64,000 bases of DNA from Paragordius varius (taxonomy: Eukaryota > Nematomorpha). How positions within the stretch are numbered: position 1 is the stretch's first letter; every line of letters starts with the position of its first letter. The stretch is taken from the NCBI GenBank assembly GCA_964247055.1, contig OZ176052.1, positions 13,330,001 through 13,394,000 on the forward strand, read 5' to 3'. The notes under the pieces were generated by a model. The model saw only the letters and a program-made list of their open reading frames with translations, was not told the DNA's origin and ran no database searches. Made by a program: the position numbers and the translations under genes. This document shows positions 28,401-39,425 of this stretch, in pieces.

Positions 28401-28621
28401 CGGTGAACAAAATTATTTTTTATACATCCTCTTAGCAAGACTACATCAAAATATAGAGATAGTTTGACAAACTCTTTCATATCCGATTTTTACAACGATA
28501 CTTTAAAAATTAATGTTATTAAACTAGTCGCATCAATACTCAAGTTAAACTTTGTCCTTAAAAATCGGATATTGGTCACCGGTGAACAAAATTATTTTTT
28601 ATACATTCTCTTCGCAAGACT
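25471..28621 (+). repeat. Mosaic stretch reusing unit types from 12-16 kb
   Basis: Only satellite is present. AAACTTTTCATATCC (25940) and the ACTTTATCCTTAAAAAATGG units match the 12.4-13.7 kb block. 26960-27610 matches 15145-15795, with the 179-bp monomers at 27384 and 15569 (offset 11,815). Private changes include TATTAATCACC near 26040 and CCGAATTTTAC near 28665. A second 179-bp unit lies at 28466. Confidence 0.72.
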
Positions 28622-29334
28622 ACATATAAATATAGAGATAGTTTGGCAAACTCTTTCATATCCGAATTTTACAATACTTTAAAAATTAATGTATAAAACT
28701 AGTCGCATGATTACTCAAGTTAAACTTTGTCCTTAAAAATCGGATATTGGTCACCGGTGAACAAAATAATTTTTTATACATTCTCTTAGTAAGACTACAT
28801 CAAAATATAGAGATAGTTTGACAAACTCTTTCATATCCGATTTTTACAAGGATACTTTATAAATTAATGTATAAAACTAGTCGTATCAATAAGTCGCATC
28901 AATACTCAAGTTAAACTTTGTCCTTAAAAATCGGATATTGGTCACCGGTGAACAAAATAATTTTTTATACATTCGACTACATCAAAATATAGAGATAGTT
29001 TGACAAACTCTTTCATATCCGATTTTTACAACGATACTTTAAAAATTATGGTATTAAACCAGTCGCATCAATACTCAAGTTAAACTTTGTCCTTAAAAAT
29101 CGGATATTGGTCACCGGTGAACAAAATTATTTTTTATACATTCTCTTAGTAAGACTACATCAAAATATAGAGATAGTTTGACAAACTCTTTCATATCCGA
29201 TTTTTACAACGATACTTTAAAAATTAATGTATAAAACTAGTCGCATGATTACTCAAGTTAAATTTTGTCTTTAAAAATCGGATATTGGTCACCGGTGAAC
29301 AAAATTATTTTTTATACATTCTCTTAGTAGGACT
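28622..29334 (+). repeat. ~713-bp HOR, copy 1
   Basis: Shares with copy 2 a unit lacking three bases (ACAATACTTT at 28671 and 29384) and a unit with a 9-bp deletion (TACATTCGACTAC at 28972 and 29681). The offset falls from 713 to 709 because copy 2 lost four bases near 29537. Homology stops at about 29230; the last ~100 bp of this interval differ from copy 2. Confidence 0.78.
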
Positions 29335-30043
29335 ACATATAAATATAGAGATAGTTTGGCAAACTCTTTCATATCCGATTTTTACAATACTTTAAAAATT
29401 AATGTATAAAACTAGTCGCATGATTACTCAAGTTAAACTTTGTCCTTAAAAATCGGATATTGGTCACCGGTGAACAAAATAATTTTTTATACATTCTCTT
29501 AGTAAGACTACATCAAAATATAGAGATAGTTTGACAATTTCATATCCGATTTTTACAAGGATACTTTATAAATTAATGTATAAAACTAGTCGTATCAATA
29601 AGTCGCATCAATACTCAAGTTAAACTTTGTCCTTAAAAATCGGATATTGGTCACCGGTGAACAAAATAATTTTTTATACATTCGACTACATCAAAATATA
29701 GAGATAGTTTGACAAACTCTTTCATATCCGATTTTTACAACGATACTTTAAAAATTATGGTATTAAACCAGTCGCATCAATACTCAAGTTAAACTTTGTC
29801 CTTAAAAATCGGATATTGGTCACCGGTGAACAAAATTATTTTTTATACATTCTCTTAGTAAGACTACATCAAAATATAGAGATAGTTTGACAAACTCTTT
29901 CATATCCGATTTTTACAACGATACTTTAAAAATTAATGTATTAAACTAGTCGCATCAATACTCAAGTTAAACTTTGTCCTTAAAAATCGGATATTGGTCA
30001 CCGGTGAACAAAATAATTTTTTATACATTCTCTTCGCAAGACT
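29335..30043 (+). repeat. ~709-bp HOR, copy 2
   Basis: Continues the 28.6-kb unit with a private 4-bp deletion (GACAATTTCATATCC near 29537). It matches copy 1 to about 29939. From about 30010 to 30660 the array again matches 26960-27610 (179-bp units at 27384 and 30436, offset 3,052). Confidence 0.75.
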
Positions 30044-33000
30044 ACATCAAAATATAGAGATAGTTTGACAAACTCTTTCATATCCGATTTTTACAACGAT
30101 ACTTTATAAATTAATGTATAAAACTAGTCGTATCAATAAGTCGCATCAATACTCAAGTTAAACTTTATCCTTAAATATTGGATATTGGTCACCGGTGAAC
30201 AAAATAATTTTTTATACATGATCTTAGTAGGACTACATATAAATATAGAGATAGTTTGACAAACTCTTTCATATCCGATTTTTACAACGATACTTTAAAA
30301 ATTAATGTATTAAACTAGTCGCATCAATACTCAAGTTAAACTTTGTCCTTAAAAATCGGATATTGGTCACCGGTGAACAAAATTATTTTTTATACATCCT
30401 CTTAGCAAGACTACATCAAAATATAGAGATAGTTTGACAAACTCTTTCATATCCGATTTTTACAACGATACTTTAAAAATTAATGTTATTAAACTAGTCG
30501 CATCAATACTCAAGTTAAACTTTGTCCTTAAAAATCGGATATTGGTCACCGGTGAACAAAATTATTTTTTATACATTCTCTTCGCAAGACTACATCAAAA
30601 TATAGAGATAGTTTGACAAACTCTTTCATATCCGATTTTTACAACGATACTTTATAAATTAATGTATAAAACTAGTCGTATCAATAAGTCGCATCAATAC
30701 TCAAGTTAAACTTTGTCCTTAAAAATCGGATATTGGTCACCGGTGAACAAAATAATTTTTTATACATTCTCTTAGTAAGACTACATCAAAATATAGAGAT
30801 ACTTTGACAAACTCTTTCATATCCGATTTTTACAACGATACTTTAAAAATTATGGTATTAAACCAGTCGCATCAATACTCAAGTTAAACTTTGTCCTTAA
30901 AAATCGGATATTGGTCACCGGTGAACAAAATTATTTTTTATACATTCTCTTAGTAAGACTACATCAAAATAATGAGATAGTTTGACAAACTCTTTCATAT
31001 CCGATTTTTACAACGATACTTTAAAAATTAATGTATAAAACTAGTCGCATGATTACTCAAGTTAAATTTTGTCCTTAAAAATCGGATATTGGTCACCGGT
31101 GAACAAAATAATTTTTTATACATTCTCTTAGTAAGACTACATCAAAATATAGAGATAGTTTGACAAACTCTTTCATATCCGATTTTTACAACGATACTTT
31201 AAAAATTAATGTATTAAACTAGTCGCATCAATACTCAAGATAAACTTTGTCCTTAAAAATCGGATATTGGTCACCGGTGAACAAAATTATTTTTTATACA
31301 TTCTCTTAGCAAGACTACATCAAAATATAGAGATAGTTTGACAAACTCTTTCATATCCGATTTTTACAACGATACTTTATAAATTAATGTATAAAACTAG
31401 TCGTATCAATACTCAAGTTAAACTTTATCCTTAAAAATTGGATATTGGTCACCGGTGAACAAAATAATTTTTTATACATGATCTTAGTAAGACTACATCA
31501 AAATATAGAGATAGTTTGACAAACTCTTTCATATCCGATTTTTACAACGATACTTTAAAAATTATGGTATTAAACTAGTCGCATCAATACTCAAATTAAA
31601 CTTTGTCCTTAAAAATCGGATATTGATCACCGGTGAACAAAATTATTTTTTATATATTCTCTTAGCAAGACTACATCAAAATATAGAGATAGTTTGACAA
31701 ACTCTTTCATATCCGATTTTCACAACGATACTTTAAAAATTAATGTATAAAACTAGTCGTATCAGTAAATCGCATCAATACTCAAGTTAAACTTTGTCCT
31801 TTAAAATCGGATATTGGTCACCGGTGAACAAAATTATTTTTTATATATTCTCTTAGCAAGACTACATCAAAATATAGAGATAGTTTGACAAACTCTTTCA
31901 TATCCGATTTTCACAACGATACTTTAAAAATTAATGTATAAAACTAGTCGTATCAATAAATCGCATCAATACTCAAGTTAAACTTTATCCTTAAATATTG
32001 GATATTGGTCACCGGTGAACAAAATAATTTTTTATACATGATCTTAGTAGGACTACATATAAATATAGAGATAGTTTGGCAAACTCTTTCATATCCGATT
32101 TTTACAACAATACTTTAAAAATTATGGTATTAAACCAGTCGCATCCATACTCAAGTTAAACTTTGTCCTTAAAAATCGGATATTGATCACCGGTGAACAA
32201 AATTATTTTTTATACATTCTTTTAGTAAGACTACATCAAAATATAGAGATAGTTTGACAAACTCTTTCATATCCGATTTTTACAACGATACTTTAAAAAT
32301 TAATGTATTAAACTAGTCGCATCAATACTCAAGTTAAACTTTGTCCTTAAAAATCGGATATTGGTCACCGGTGAACAAAATAATTTTTTATACATTCTCT
32401 TAGCAAGACTACATCAAAATATAGAGATAGTTTGACAAACTCTTTGATATCCGATTTTCACAACGATACTTTAAAAATTAATGTATAAAACTAGTCGTAT
32501 CAATAAGTCGCATCAATACTCAAGTTAAACTTTGTCCTTAAAAATCGGATATTGGTCACCGGTGAACAAAATAATTTTTTATACATTCTTTTAGCAAGAC
32601 TACATCAAAATATAGAGATAGTTTGACAAACTCTTTCATATCCGATTTTTACAACGATACTTTAAAAATTATGGTATTAAACTAGTCGCATCAATACTCA
32701 AATTAAACTTTGTCCTTAAAAATCGGATATTGGTCACCGGTGAACAAAATAATTTTTTATACATTCTCTTAGCAAGACTACATCAAAATATAGAGATAGT
32801 TTGACAAACTCTTTGATATCCGATTTTCACAACGATACTTTAAAAATTAATGTATTAAACTAGTCGCATCAATACTCAAGTTAAACTTTGTCCTTAAAAA
32901 TCGGATATTGGTCACCGGTGAACAAAATAATTTTTTATACATTCTCTTAGCAAGACTACATCAAAATATAGAGATAGTTTGACAAACTCTTTGATATCCG

Positions 33001-35011
33001 ATTTTCACAACGATACTTTAAAAATTAATGTATAAAACTAGTCGTATCAATAAGTCGCATCAATACTCAAGTTAAACTTTGTCCTTAAAAATCGGATATT
33101 GGTCACCGGTGAACAAAATTATTTTTTATACATTCTTTTAGTAAGACTACATCAAAATATAGAGATAGTTTGACAAACTCTTTCATATCCGATTTTTACA
33201 ACGATACTTTAAAAATTAATGTATTAAACTAGTCGCATCAATACTCAAGTTAAACTTTGTCCTTAAAAATCGGATATTGGTCACCGGTGAACAAAATAAT
33301 TTTTTATACATTCTCTTAGCAAGACTACATCAAAATATAGAGATAGTTTGACAAACTCTTTGATATCCGATTTTCACAACGATACTTTAAAAATTAATGT
33401 ATAAAACTAGTCGTATCAATAAGTCGCATCAATACTCAAGTTAAACTTTGTCCTTAAAAATCGGATATTGGTCACCGGTGAACAAAATAATTTTTTATAC
33501 ATTCTTTTAGCAAGACTACATCAAAATATAGAGATAGTTTGACAAACTCTTTCATATCCGATTTTTACAACGATACTTTATAAATTAATGTATAAAACTA
33601 GTCGTATCAATACTCAAGTTAAACTTTGTCCTTAAAAATCGGATATTGATCACCGGTGAACAAAATTATTTTTTATACATTCTTTTAGTAAGACTACATC
33701 AAAATATAGAGATAGTTTGACAAACTCTTTCATATCCGATTTTTACAACGATACTTTAAAAATTAATGTATTAAACTAGTCGCATCAATACTCAAGTTAA
33801 ACTTTGTCCTTAAAAATCGGATATTGGTCACCGGTGAACAAAATAATTTTTTATACATTCTCTTAGCAAGACTACATCAAAATATAGAGATAGTTTGACA
33901 AACTCTTTGATATCCGATTTTCACAACGATACTTTAAAAATTAATGTATAAAACTAGTCGTATCAGTAAATCGCATCAATACTCAAGTTAAACTTTGTCC
34001 TTTAAAATCGGATATTGGTCACCGGTGAACAAAATTATTTTTTATATATTCTCTTAGCAAGACTACATCAAAATATAGAGATAGTTTGACAAACTCTTTC
34101 ATATCCGATTTTCACAACGATACTTTAAAAATTAATGTATAAAACTAGTCGTATCAATAAATCGCATCAATACTCAAGTTAAACTTTATCCTTAAATATT
34201 GGATATTGGTCACCGGTGAACAAAATAATTTTTTATACATGATCTTAGTAGGACTACATATAAATATAGAGATAGTTTGGCAAACTCTTTCATATCCGAT
34301 TTTTACAACGATACTTTAAAAATTAATGTATTAAACTAGTCGCATCAATACTCAAATTAAACTTTGTCCTTAAAAATCGGATATTGGTCACCGGTGAACA
34401 AAATTATTTTTTATACATTCTCTTAGTAAGACTACATCAAAATATAGAGATAGTTTGACAAACTCTTTCATATCCGATTTTTTCAACGATACTTTAAAAA
34501 TTAATGTATAAAACTAGTCGCATCAATACTCAAGTTAAACTTTATCCTTAAAAAATGGATATTGGTCACCGGTGAACAAAATTATTTTTTATACATTCTC
34601 TTAGTAAGACTACATCAAAATATAGAGATAGTTTGACAAACTCTTTCATATCCGATTTTTACAAGGATACTTTATAAATTAATGTATAAAACTAGTCGTA
34701 TAAATAAGTCGCATCAATACTCAAGTTAAACTTTGTCCTTAAAAATCGGATATTGGTCACCGGTGAACAAAATAATTTTTTATACATTCTTTTAGCAAGA
34801 CTACATCAAAATATAGAGATAGTTTGACAAACTCTTTCATATCCGATTTTTACAACGATACTTTATAAATTAATGTATAAAACTAGTCGTATCAATAAGT
34901 CGCATCAATACTCAAGTTAAACTTTGTCCTTAAAAATCGGATATTGATCACCGGTGAACAAAATTATTTTTTATACATTCTTTTAGTAAGACTACATCAA
35001 AATATAGAGAT

Positions 35012-35024
35012 AGTTTGACAAACT
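35012..35024. repeat. Interrupted palindrome AGTTTG-A-CAAACT at the unit junction
   Basis: Six-base arms flank one central base. It spans the junction of adjacent units as I phased them and recurs in most copies. Variants carrying TTTGGC, TTTAGC or CTTTGAC break one arm position. Confidence 0.85.
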
Positions 35025-35029
35025 CTTTC

Positions 35030-35122
35030 ATATCCGATTTTTACAACGATACTTTAAAAATTAATGTATTAAACTAGTCGCATCAATACTCAAGTTAAAC
35101 TTTGTCCTTAAAAATCGGATAT
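35030..35122. repeat. 14-bp perfect inverted repeat within the monomer
   Basis: The left arm ATATCCGATTTTTA (35030-35043) is the exact reverse complement of the right arm TAAAAATCGGATAT (35109-35122), with a 65-base loop. The symmetry axis (35076) falls within half a base of the centre of ACTAGT at 35073-35078. Most monomers keep both arms. Monomers with TTGG in place of TCGG have one mismatch in the right arm. In 191-bp monomers the loop is 13 bases longer. The arms could form a stem or act as paired binding sites; neither is shown by sequence alone. Confidence 0.9.
35092..35102. repeat. Interrupted palindrome AAGTT-A-AACTT
   Basis: Five-base arms flank one central A, and the element recurs across the array. 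Monomers with CAAATTAAAC lose one pair. The 173-bp class (CAAATTTTGTCC) loses the element altogether through a 5-bp deletion. A similar element, AAAAT-N-ATTTT, lies just after the 10-bp palindrome. Confidence 0.8.
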
Positions 35123-35125
35123 TGG

Positions 35126-35135
35126 TCACCGGTGA
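35126..35135. repeat. 10-bp perfect palindrome TCACCGGTGA in each monomer
   Basis: TCACCGGTGA equals its own reverse complement. With flanks it becomes an imperfect 24-base dyad, with 10 of 12 positions paired per arm. It is the GC-richest point of the monomer and is nearly invariant. Exceptions seen include CACCGGTTAAC near 213, 60291 and 63706, CTCCGGTG near 2183, CACCGGGG near 4508, 6296 and 7359, CACAGGTG near 5217 and 47401, CACCTGTG near 6651 and 7714, and CACCCGTG near 52776. It contains the recognition sites of AgeI and SgrAI and overlaps a BstEII site. Function unknown. Confidence 0.9.
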
Positions 35136-35372
35136 ACAAAATAATTTTTTATACATTCTCTTAGTAAGACTACATCAAAATATAGAGATAGTTTGACAAA
35201 CTCTTTCATATCCGATTTTTACAACGATACTTTAAAAATTAATGTATTAAACTAGTCGCATCAATACTCAAGTTAAACTTTGTCCTTAAAAATCGGATAT
35301 TGGTCACCGGTGAACAAAATTATTTTTTATACATCCTCTTAGCAAGACTACATCAAAATATAGAGATAGTTT

Positions 35373-35551
35373 GACAAACTCTTTCATATCCGATTTTTAC
35401 AACGATACTTTAAAAATTAATGTTATTAAACTAGTCGCATCAATACTCAAGTTAAACTTTGTCCTTAAAAATCGGATATTGGTCACCGGTGAACAAAATT
35501 ATTTTTTATACATTCTCTTCGCAAGACTACATCAAAATATAGAGATAGTTT
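35373..35551 (+). repeat. Example of the 179-bp class (one extra T)
   Basis: The block reads TTAATGTTATTAAAC, one T longer than standard. The extra base shifts one reading frame past the usual TAG in ACTAG, opening a 60-73-codon frame from a TTG to the next unit's TTTGA. I count 16 such units, starting at 3851, 5638, 6539, 7602, 8312, 15569, 19564, 27384, 28466, 30436, 35373, 37164, 38599, 43868, 44947 and 47112. All but the one at 8312 sit after a unit with CATCCTCTTAGCAAG. The class is a good marker of shared ancestry between blocks, and there is no sign of coding use. Confidence 0.9.
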
Positions 35552-35728
35552 GACAAACTCTTTCATATCCGATTTTTACAACGATACTTTAAAAATTAAT
35601 GTATCAATAAGTCGCATCAATACTCAAGTTAAACTTTGTCCTTAAAAATCGGATATTGGTCACCGGTGAACAAAATAATTTTTTATACATTCTCTTAGTA
35701 AGACTACATCAAAATATAGAGATAGTTT
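35552..35728 (+). repeat. Example of the 177-bp class: 191-bp type with a 14-bp deletion
   Basis: The sequence runs TTAATGTATCAATAAGTCGC, lacking 14 bases (including ACTAGT) relative to the 191-bp class. The deletion lies between two GTAT tetramers, which suggests a microhomology or slippage event. Copies start at 35552, 37343, 38778, 44047, 45126 and 47291. Each directly follows a 179-bp monomer and its TCGCAAG half, so all six share one origin and spread by block amplification. Confidence 0.88.
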
Positions 35729-36369
35729 GACAAACTCTTTCATATCCGGTTTTTACAACGATACTTTAAAAATTAAGGTGTTAAACTAGTGGCATCAATA
35801 CACAAGTTAAACTTTGTCCTTAAAAATCGGATATTGGTCACCGGTGAACAAAATTATTTTTTATACATTCTCTTAGTAATTACATCAAAATATAGAGATA
35901 GTTTGACAAACTCTTTCATATCCGATTTTTACAACGATACTTTATAAATTAATGTATAAAACTAGTCGTATCAATAAGTCGCATCAATACTCAAGTTAAA
36001 CTTTGTCCTTAAAAATCGGATATTGGTCACCGGTGAACAAAATAATTTTTTATACATTCTCTTAGTAAGACTACATCAAAATATAGAGATACTTTGACAA
36101 ACTCTTTCATATCCGATTTTTACAACGATACTTTAAAAATTATGGTATTAAACCAGTCGCATCAATACTCAAGTTAAACTTTGTCCTTAAAAATCGGATA
36201 TTGATCACCGGTGAACAAAATTATTTTTTATACATTCTTTTAGTAAGACTACATCAAAATATAGAGATACTTTGACAAACTCTTTCATATCCGATTTTTA
36301 CAACGATACTTTAAAAATTATGGTATTAAACCAGTCGCATCAATACTCAAGTTAAACTTTGTCCTTAAA

Positions 36370-37081
36370 AATCGGATATTGATCACCGGTGAACAAAATT
36401 ATTTTTTATACATTCTTTTAGTAAGACTACATCAAAATATAGAGATAGTTTGACAAACTCTTTCATATCCGATTTTTACAACGATACTTTAAAAATTAAT
36501 GTATTAAACTAGTCGCATCAATACTCAAGTTAAACTTTGTCCTTAAAAATCGGATATTGGTCACCGGTGAACAAAATAATTTTTTATACATTCTCTTAGT
36601 AAGACTACATCAAAATATAGAGATAGTTTGACAAACTCTTTCATATCCGATTTTTACAACGATACTTTAAAAATTAATGTATTAAACTAGTCGCATCAAT
36701 ACTCAAGTTAAACTTTGTCCTTAAAAATCGGATATTGATCACCGGTGAACAAAATTATTTTTTATACATTCTTTTAGTAAGACTACATCAAAATATAGAG
36801 ATAGTTTGACAAACTCTTTCATATCCGATTTTTACAACGATACTTTAAAAATTAATGTATTAAACTAGTCGCATCAATACTCAAGTTAAACTTTGTCCTT
36901 AAAAATCGGATATTGGTCACCGGTGAACAAAATAATTTTTTATACATTCTCTTAGTAAGACTACATCAAAATATAGAGATAGTTTGACAAACTCTTTCAT
37001 ATCCGATTTTTACAACGATACTTTAAAAATTAATGTATTAAACTAGTCGCATCAATACTCAAGTTAAACTTTGTCCTTAAA
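36370..37081 (+). repeat. Tandem 356-bp dimer
   Basis: A two-monomer unit (one with ATTGATCACC and CTTTTAG, the next with ATTGGTCACC and AATAAT) occurs twice in a row, with ATTGATCA at 36378 and 36734. In the next HOR copy the same dimer is present only once (38169). This accounts exactly for 1,791 minus 1,435. Confidence 0.82.
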
Positions 37082-38126
37082 AATCGGATATTGGTCACCG
37101 GTGAACAAAATTATTTTTTATACATCCTCTTAGCAAGACTACATCAAAATATAGAGATAGTTTGACAAACTCTTTCATATCCGATTTTTACAACGATACT
37201 TTAAAAATTAATGTTATTAAACTAGTCGCATCAATACTCAAGTTAAACTTTGTCCTTAAAAATCGGATATTGGTCACCGGTGAACAAAATTATTTTTTAT
37301 ACATTCTCTTCGCAAGACTACATCAAAATATAGAGATAGTTTGACAAACTCTTTCATATCCGATTTTTACAACGATACTTTAAAAATTAATGTATCAATA
37401 AGTCGCATCAATACTCAAGTTAAACTTTGTCCTTAAAAATCGGATATTGGTCACCGGTGAACAAAATAATTTTTTATACATTCTCTTAGTAAGACTACAT
37501 CAAAATATAGAGATAGTTTGACAAACTCTTTCATATCCGGTTTTTACAACGATACTTTAAAAATTAAGGTGTTAAACTAGTGGCATCAATACACAAGTTA
37601 AACTTTGTCCTTAAAAATCGGATATTGGTCACCGGTGAACAAAATTATTTTTTATACATTCTCTTAGTAATTACATCAAAATATAGAGATAGTTTGACAA
37701 ACTCTTTCATATCCGATTTTTACAACGATACTTTATAAATTAATGTATAAAACTAGTCGTATCAATAAGTCGCATCAATACTCAAGTTAAACTTTGTCCT
37801 TAAAAATCGGATATTGGTCACCGGTGAACAAAATTATTTTTTATACATTCTCTTAGTAAGACTACATCAAAATATAGAGATACTTTGACAAACTCTTTCA
37901 TATCCGATTTTTACAACGATACTTTAAAAATTATGGTATTAAACCAGTCGCATCAATACTCAAGTTAAACTTTGTCCTTAAAAATCGGATATTGATCACC
38001 GGTGAACAAAATTATTTTTTATACATTCTTTTAGTAAGACTACATCAAAATATAGAGATACTTTGACAAACTCTTTCATATCCGATTTTTACAACGATAC
38101 TTTAAAAATTATGGTATTAAACCAGT
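36692..38126 (+). repeat. HOR copy 2 of 3 (1,435 bp, 8 monomers)
   Basis: Repeats copy 1 with the extra dimer absent. The 179-bp unit is at 37164 and the 177-bp unit at 37343. One visible difference is AATTATT for AATAATT near 37831. Confidence 0.83.
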
Positions 38127-39425
38127 CGCATCAATACTCAAGTTAAACTTTGTCCTTAAAAATCGGATATTGATCACCGGTGAACAAAATTATTTTTTAT
38201 ACATTCTTTTAGTAAGACTACATCAAAATATAGAGATAGTTTGACAAACTCTTTCATATCCGATTTTTACAACGATACTTTAAAAATTAATGTATTAAAC
38301 TAGTCGCATCAATACTCAAGTTAAACTTTGTCCTTAAAAATCGGATATTGGTCACCGGTGAACAAAATAATTTTTTATACATTCTCTTAGTAAGACTACA
38401 TCAAAATATAGAGATAGTTTGACAAACTCTTTCATATCCGATTTTTACAACGATACTTTAAAAATTAATGTATTAAACTAGTCGCATCAATACTCAAGTT
38501 AAACTTTGTCCTTAAAAATCGGATATTGGTCACCGGTGAACAAAATTATTTTTTATACATCCTCTTAGCAAGACTACATCAAAATATAGAGATAGTTTGA
38601 CAAACTCTTTCATATCCGATTTTTACAACGATACTTTAAAAATTAATGTTATTAAACTAGTCGCATCAATACTCAAGTTAAACTTTGTCCTTAAAAATCG
38701 GATATTGGTCACCGGTGAACAAAATTATTTTTTATACATTCTCTTCGCAAGACTACATCAAAATATAGAGATAGTTTGACAAACTCTTTCATATCCGATT
38801 TTTACAACGATACTTTAAAAATTAATGTATCAATAAGTCGCATCAATACTCAAGTTAAACTTTGTCCTTAAAAATCGGATATTGGTCACCGGTGAACAAA
38901 ATAATTTTTTATACATTCTCTTAGTAAGACTACATCAAAATATAGAGATAGTTTGACAAACTCTTTCATATCCGGTTTTTACAACGATACTTTAAAAATT
39001 AAGGTGTTAAACTAGTGGCATCAATACACAAGTTAAACTTTGTCCTTAAAAATCGGATATTGGTCACCGGTGAACAAAATTATTTTTTATACATTCTCTT
39101 AGTAATTACATCAAAATATAGAGATAGTTTGACAAACTCTTTCATATCCGATTTTTACAACGATACTTTATAAATTAATGTATAAAACTAGTCGTATCAA
39201 TAAGTCGCATCAATACTCAAGTTAAACTTTGTCCTTAAAAATCGGATATTGGTCACCGGTGAACAAAATAATTTTTTATACATTCTCTTAGTAAGACTAC
39301 ATCAAAATATAGAGATACTTTGACAAACTCTTTCATATCCGATTTTTACAACGATACTTTAAAAATTATGGTATTAAACCAGTCGCATCAATACTCAAGT
39401 TAAACTTTGTCCTTAAAAATCGGAT
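38127..39425 (+). repeat. HOR copy 3 of 3, truncated (~1.3 kb)
   Basis: Follows copy 2 with the 179-bp unit at 38599 and the 177-bp unit at 38778. It leaves the pattern near 39430, where ATTGATCACC is replaced by ATTGGTCACC. There the second 5.3-kb segment (from ~39123) has already begun, so the two blocks overlap. Confidence 0.78.

Larger units (their letters stand above)
35017..35194 (+). repeat. Type monomer, 178 bp, matching the by-eye consensus
   Basis: This unit carries the commonest base at every site I compared, so it serves as reference; position 1 is the G of GACAAACTC. It has 29 C and 20 G, about 27.5% GC. CpG sites lie at 19-20, 31-32, 63-64, 100-101 and 114-115, five against about 3.3 expected from base composition. 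Common variable sites are the TTAATGTATT block (also TTATGGTATT, TTACTGTATT or TTAAGGTGTT), position 53, CTAG versus CCAG at 59, TTTGTCC versus TTTATCC near 88, TCGG versus TTGG at 100, AATAAT versus AATTAT at 126-127, and TAGTAAG versus TAGCAAG or TCGCAAG near 149. A length of 178 is not a multiple of three, so no frame stays open across copies. Confidence 0.9.
30607..35940 (+). repeat. 5.3-kb segment, first copy (second at 39123-44435)
   Basis: The segment recurs about 8.5 kb downstream in the same orientation. Markers: CATGATCTTAG (31477/39993, offset 8,516), CGTATAAATAAG (34697/43205, offset 8,508) and the 179-bp units (35373/43868, offset 8,495). The offset steps have visible causes: an 8-bp deletion near 41268 in the second copy and a missing 13-bp duplication near 43390. 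Substitutions are few (for example TTGATCACC against TTGGTCACC near 31623). Confidence 0.85.
34901..36691 (+). repeat. HOR copy 1 of 3 (1,791 bp, 10 monomers)
   Basis: Markers: CATCCTC then the 179-bp unit (35373), the 177-bp deletion unit (35552), CCGGTTTTTAC with TTAAGGTGTTAAACTAGTGG (near 35747), AATACACAAG and TAGTAATTACATC. It has two monomers (356 bp) more than copy 2, because the dimer at 36370-36725 is repeated at 36726-37081. Confidence 0.85.

Noticed and set aside
35126-35135. TCACCGGTGA as a bacterial-type operator or a rho-independent terminator
   Set aside because: It is present once per monomer through 64 kb without genes, and the setting is a eukaryotic satellite. No terminator stem with a U-tract is tied to a transcript.
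35017-35194. Identity with the Arabidopsis 178-bp centromere repeat because of equal length
   Set aside because: The sequence does not resemble the Arabidopsis repeat as I recall it. Equal length is common among centromeric satellites and is not evidence of relation.
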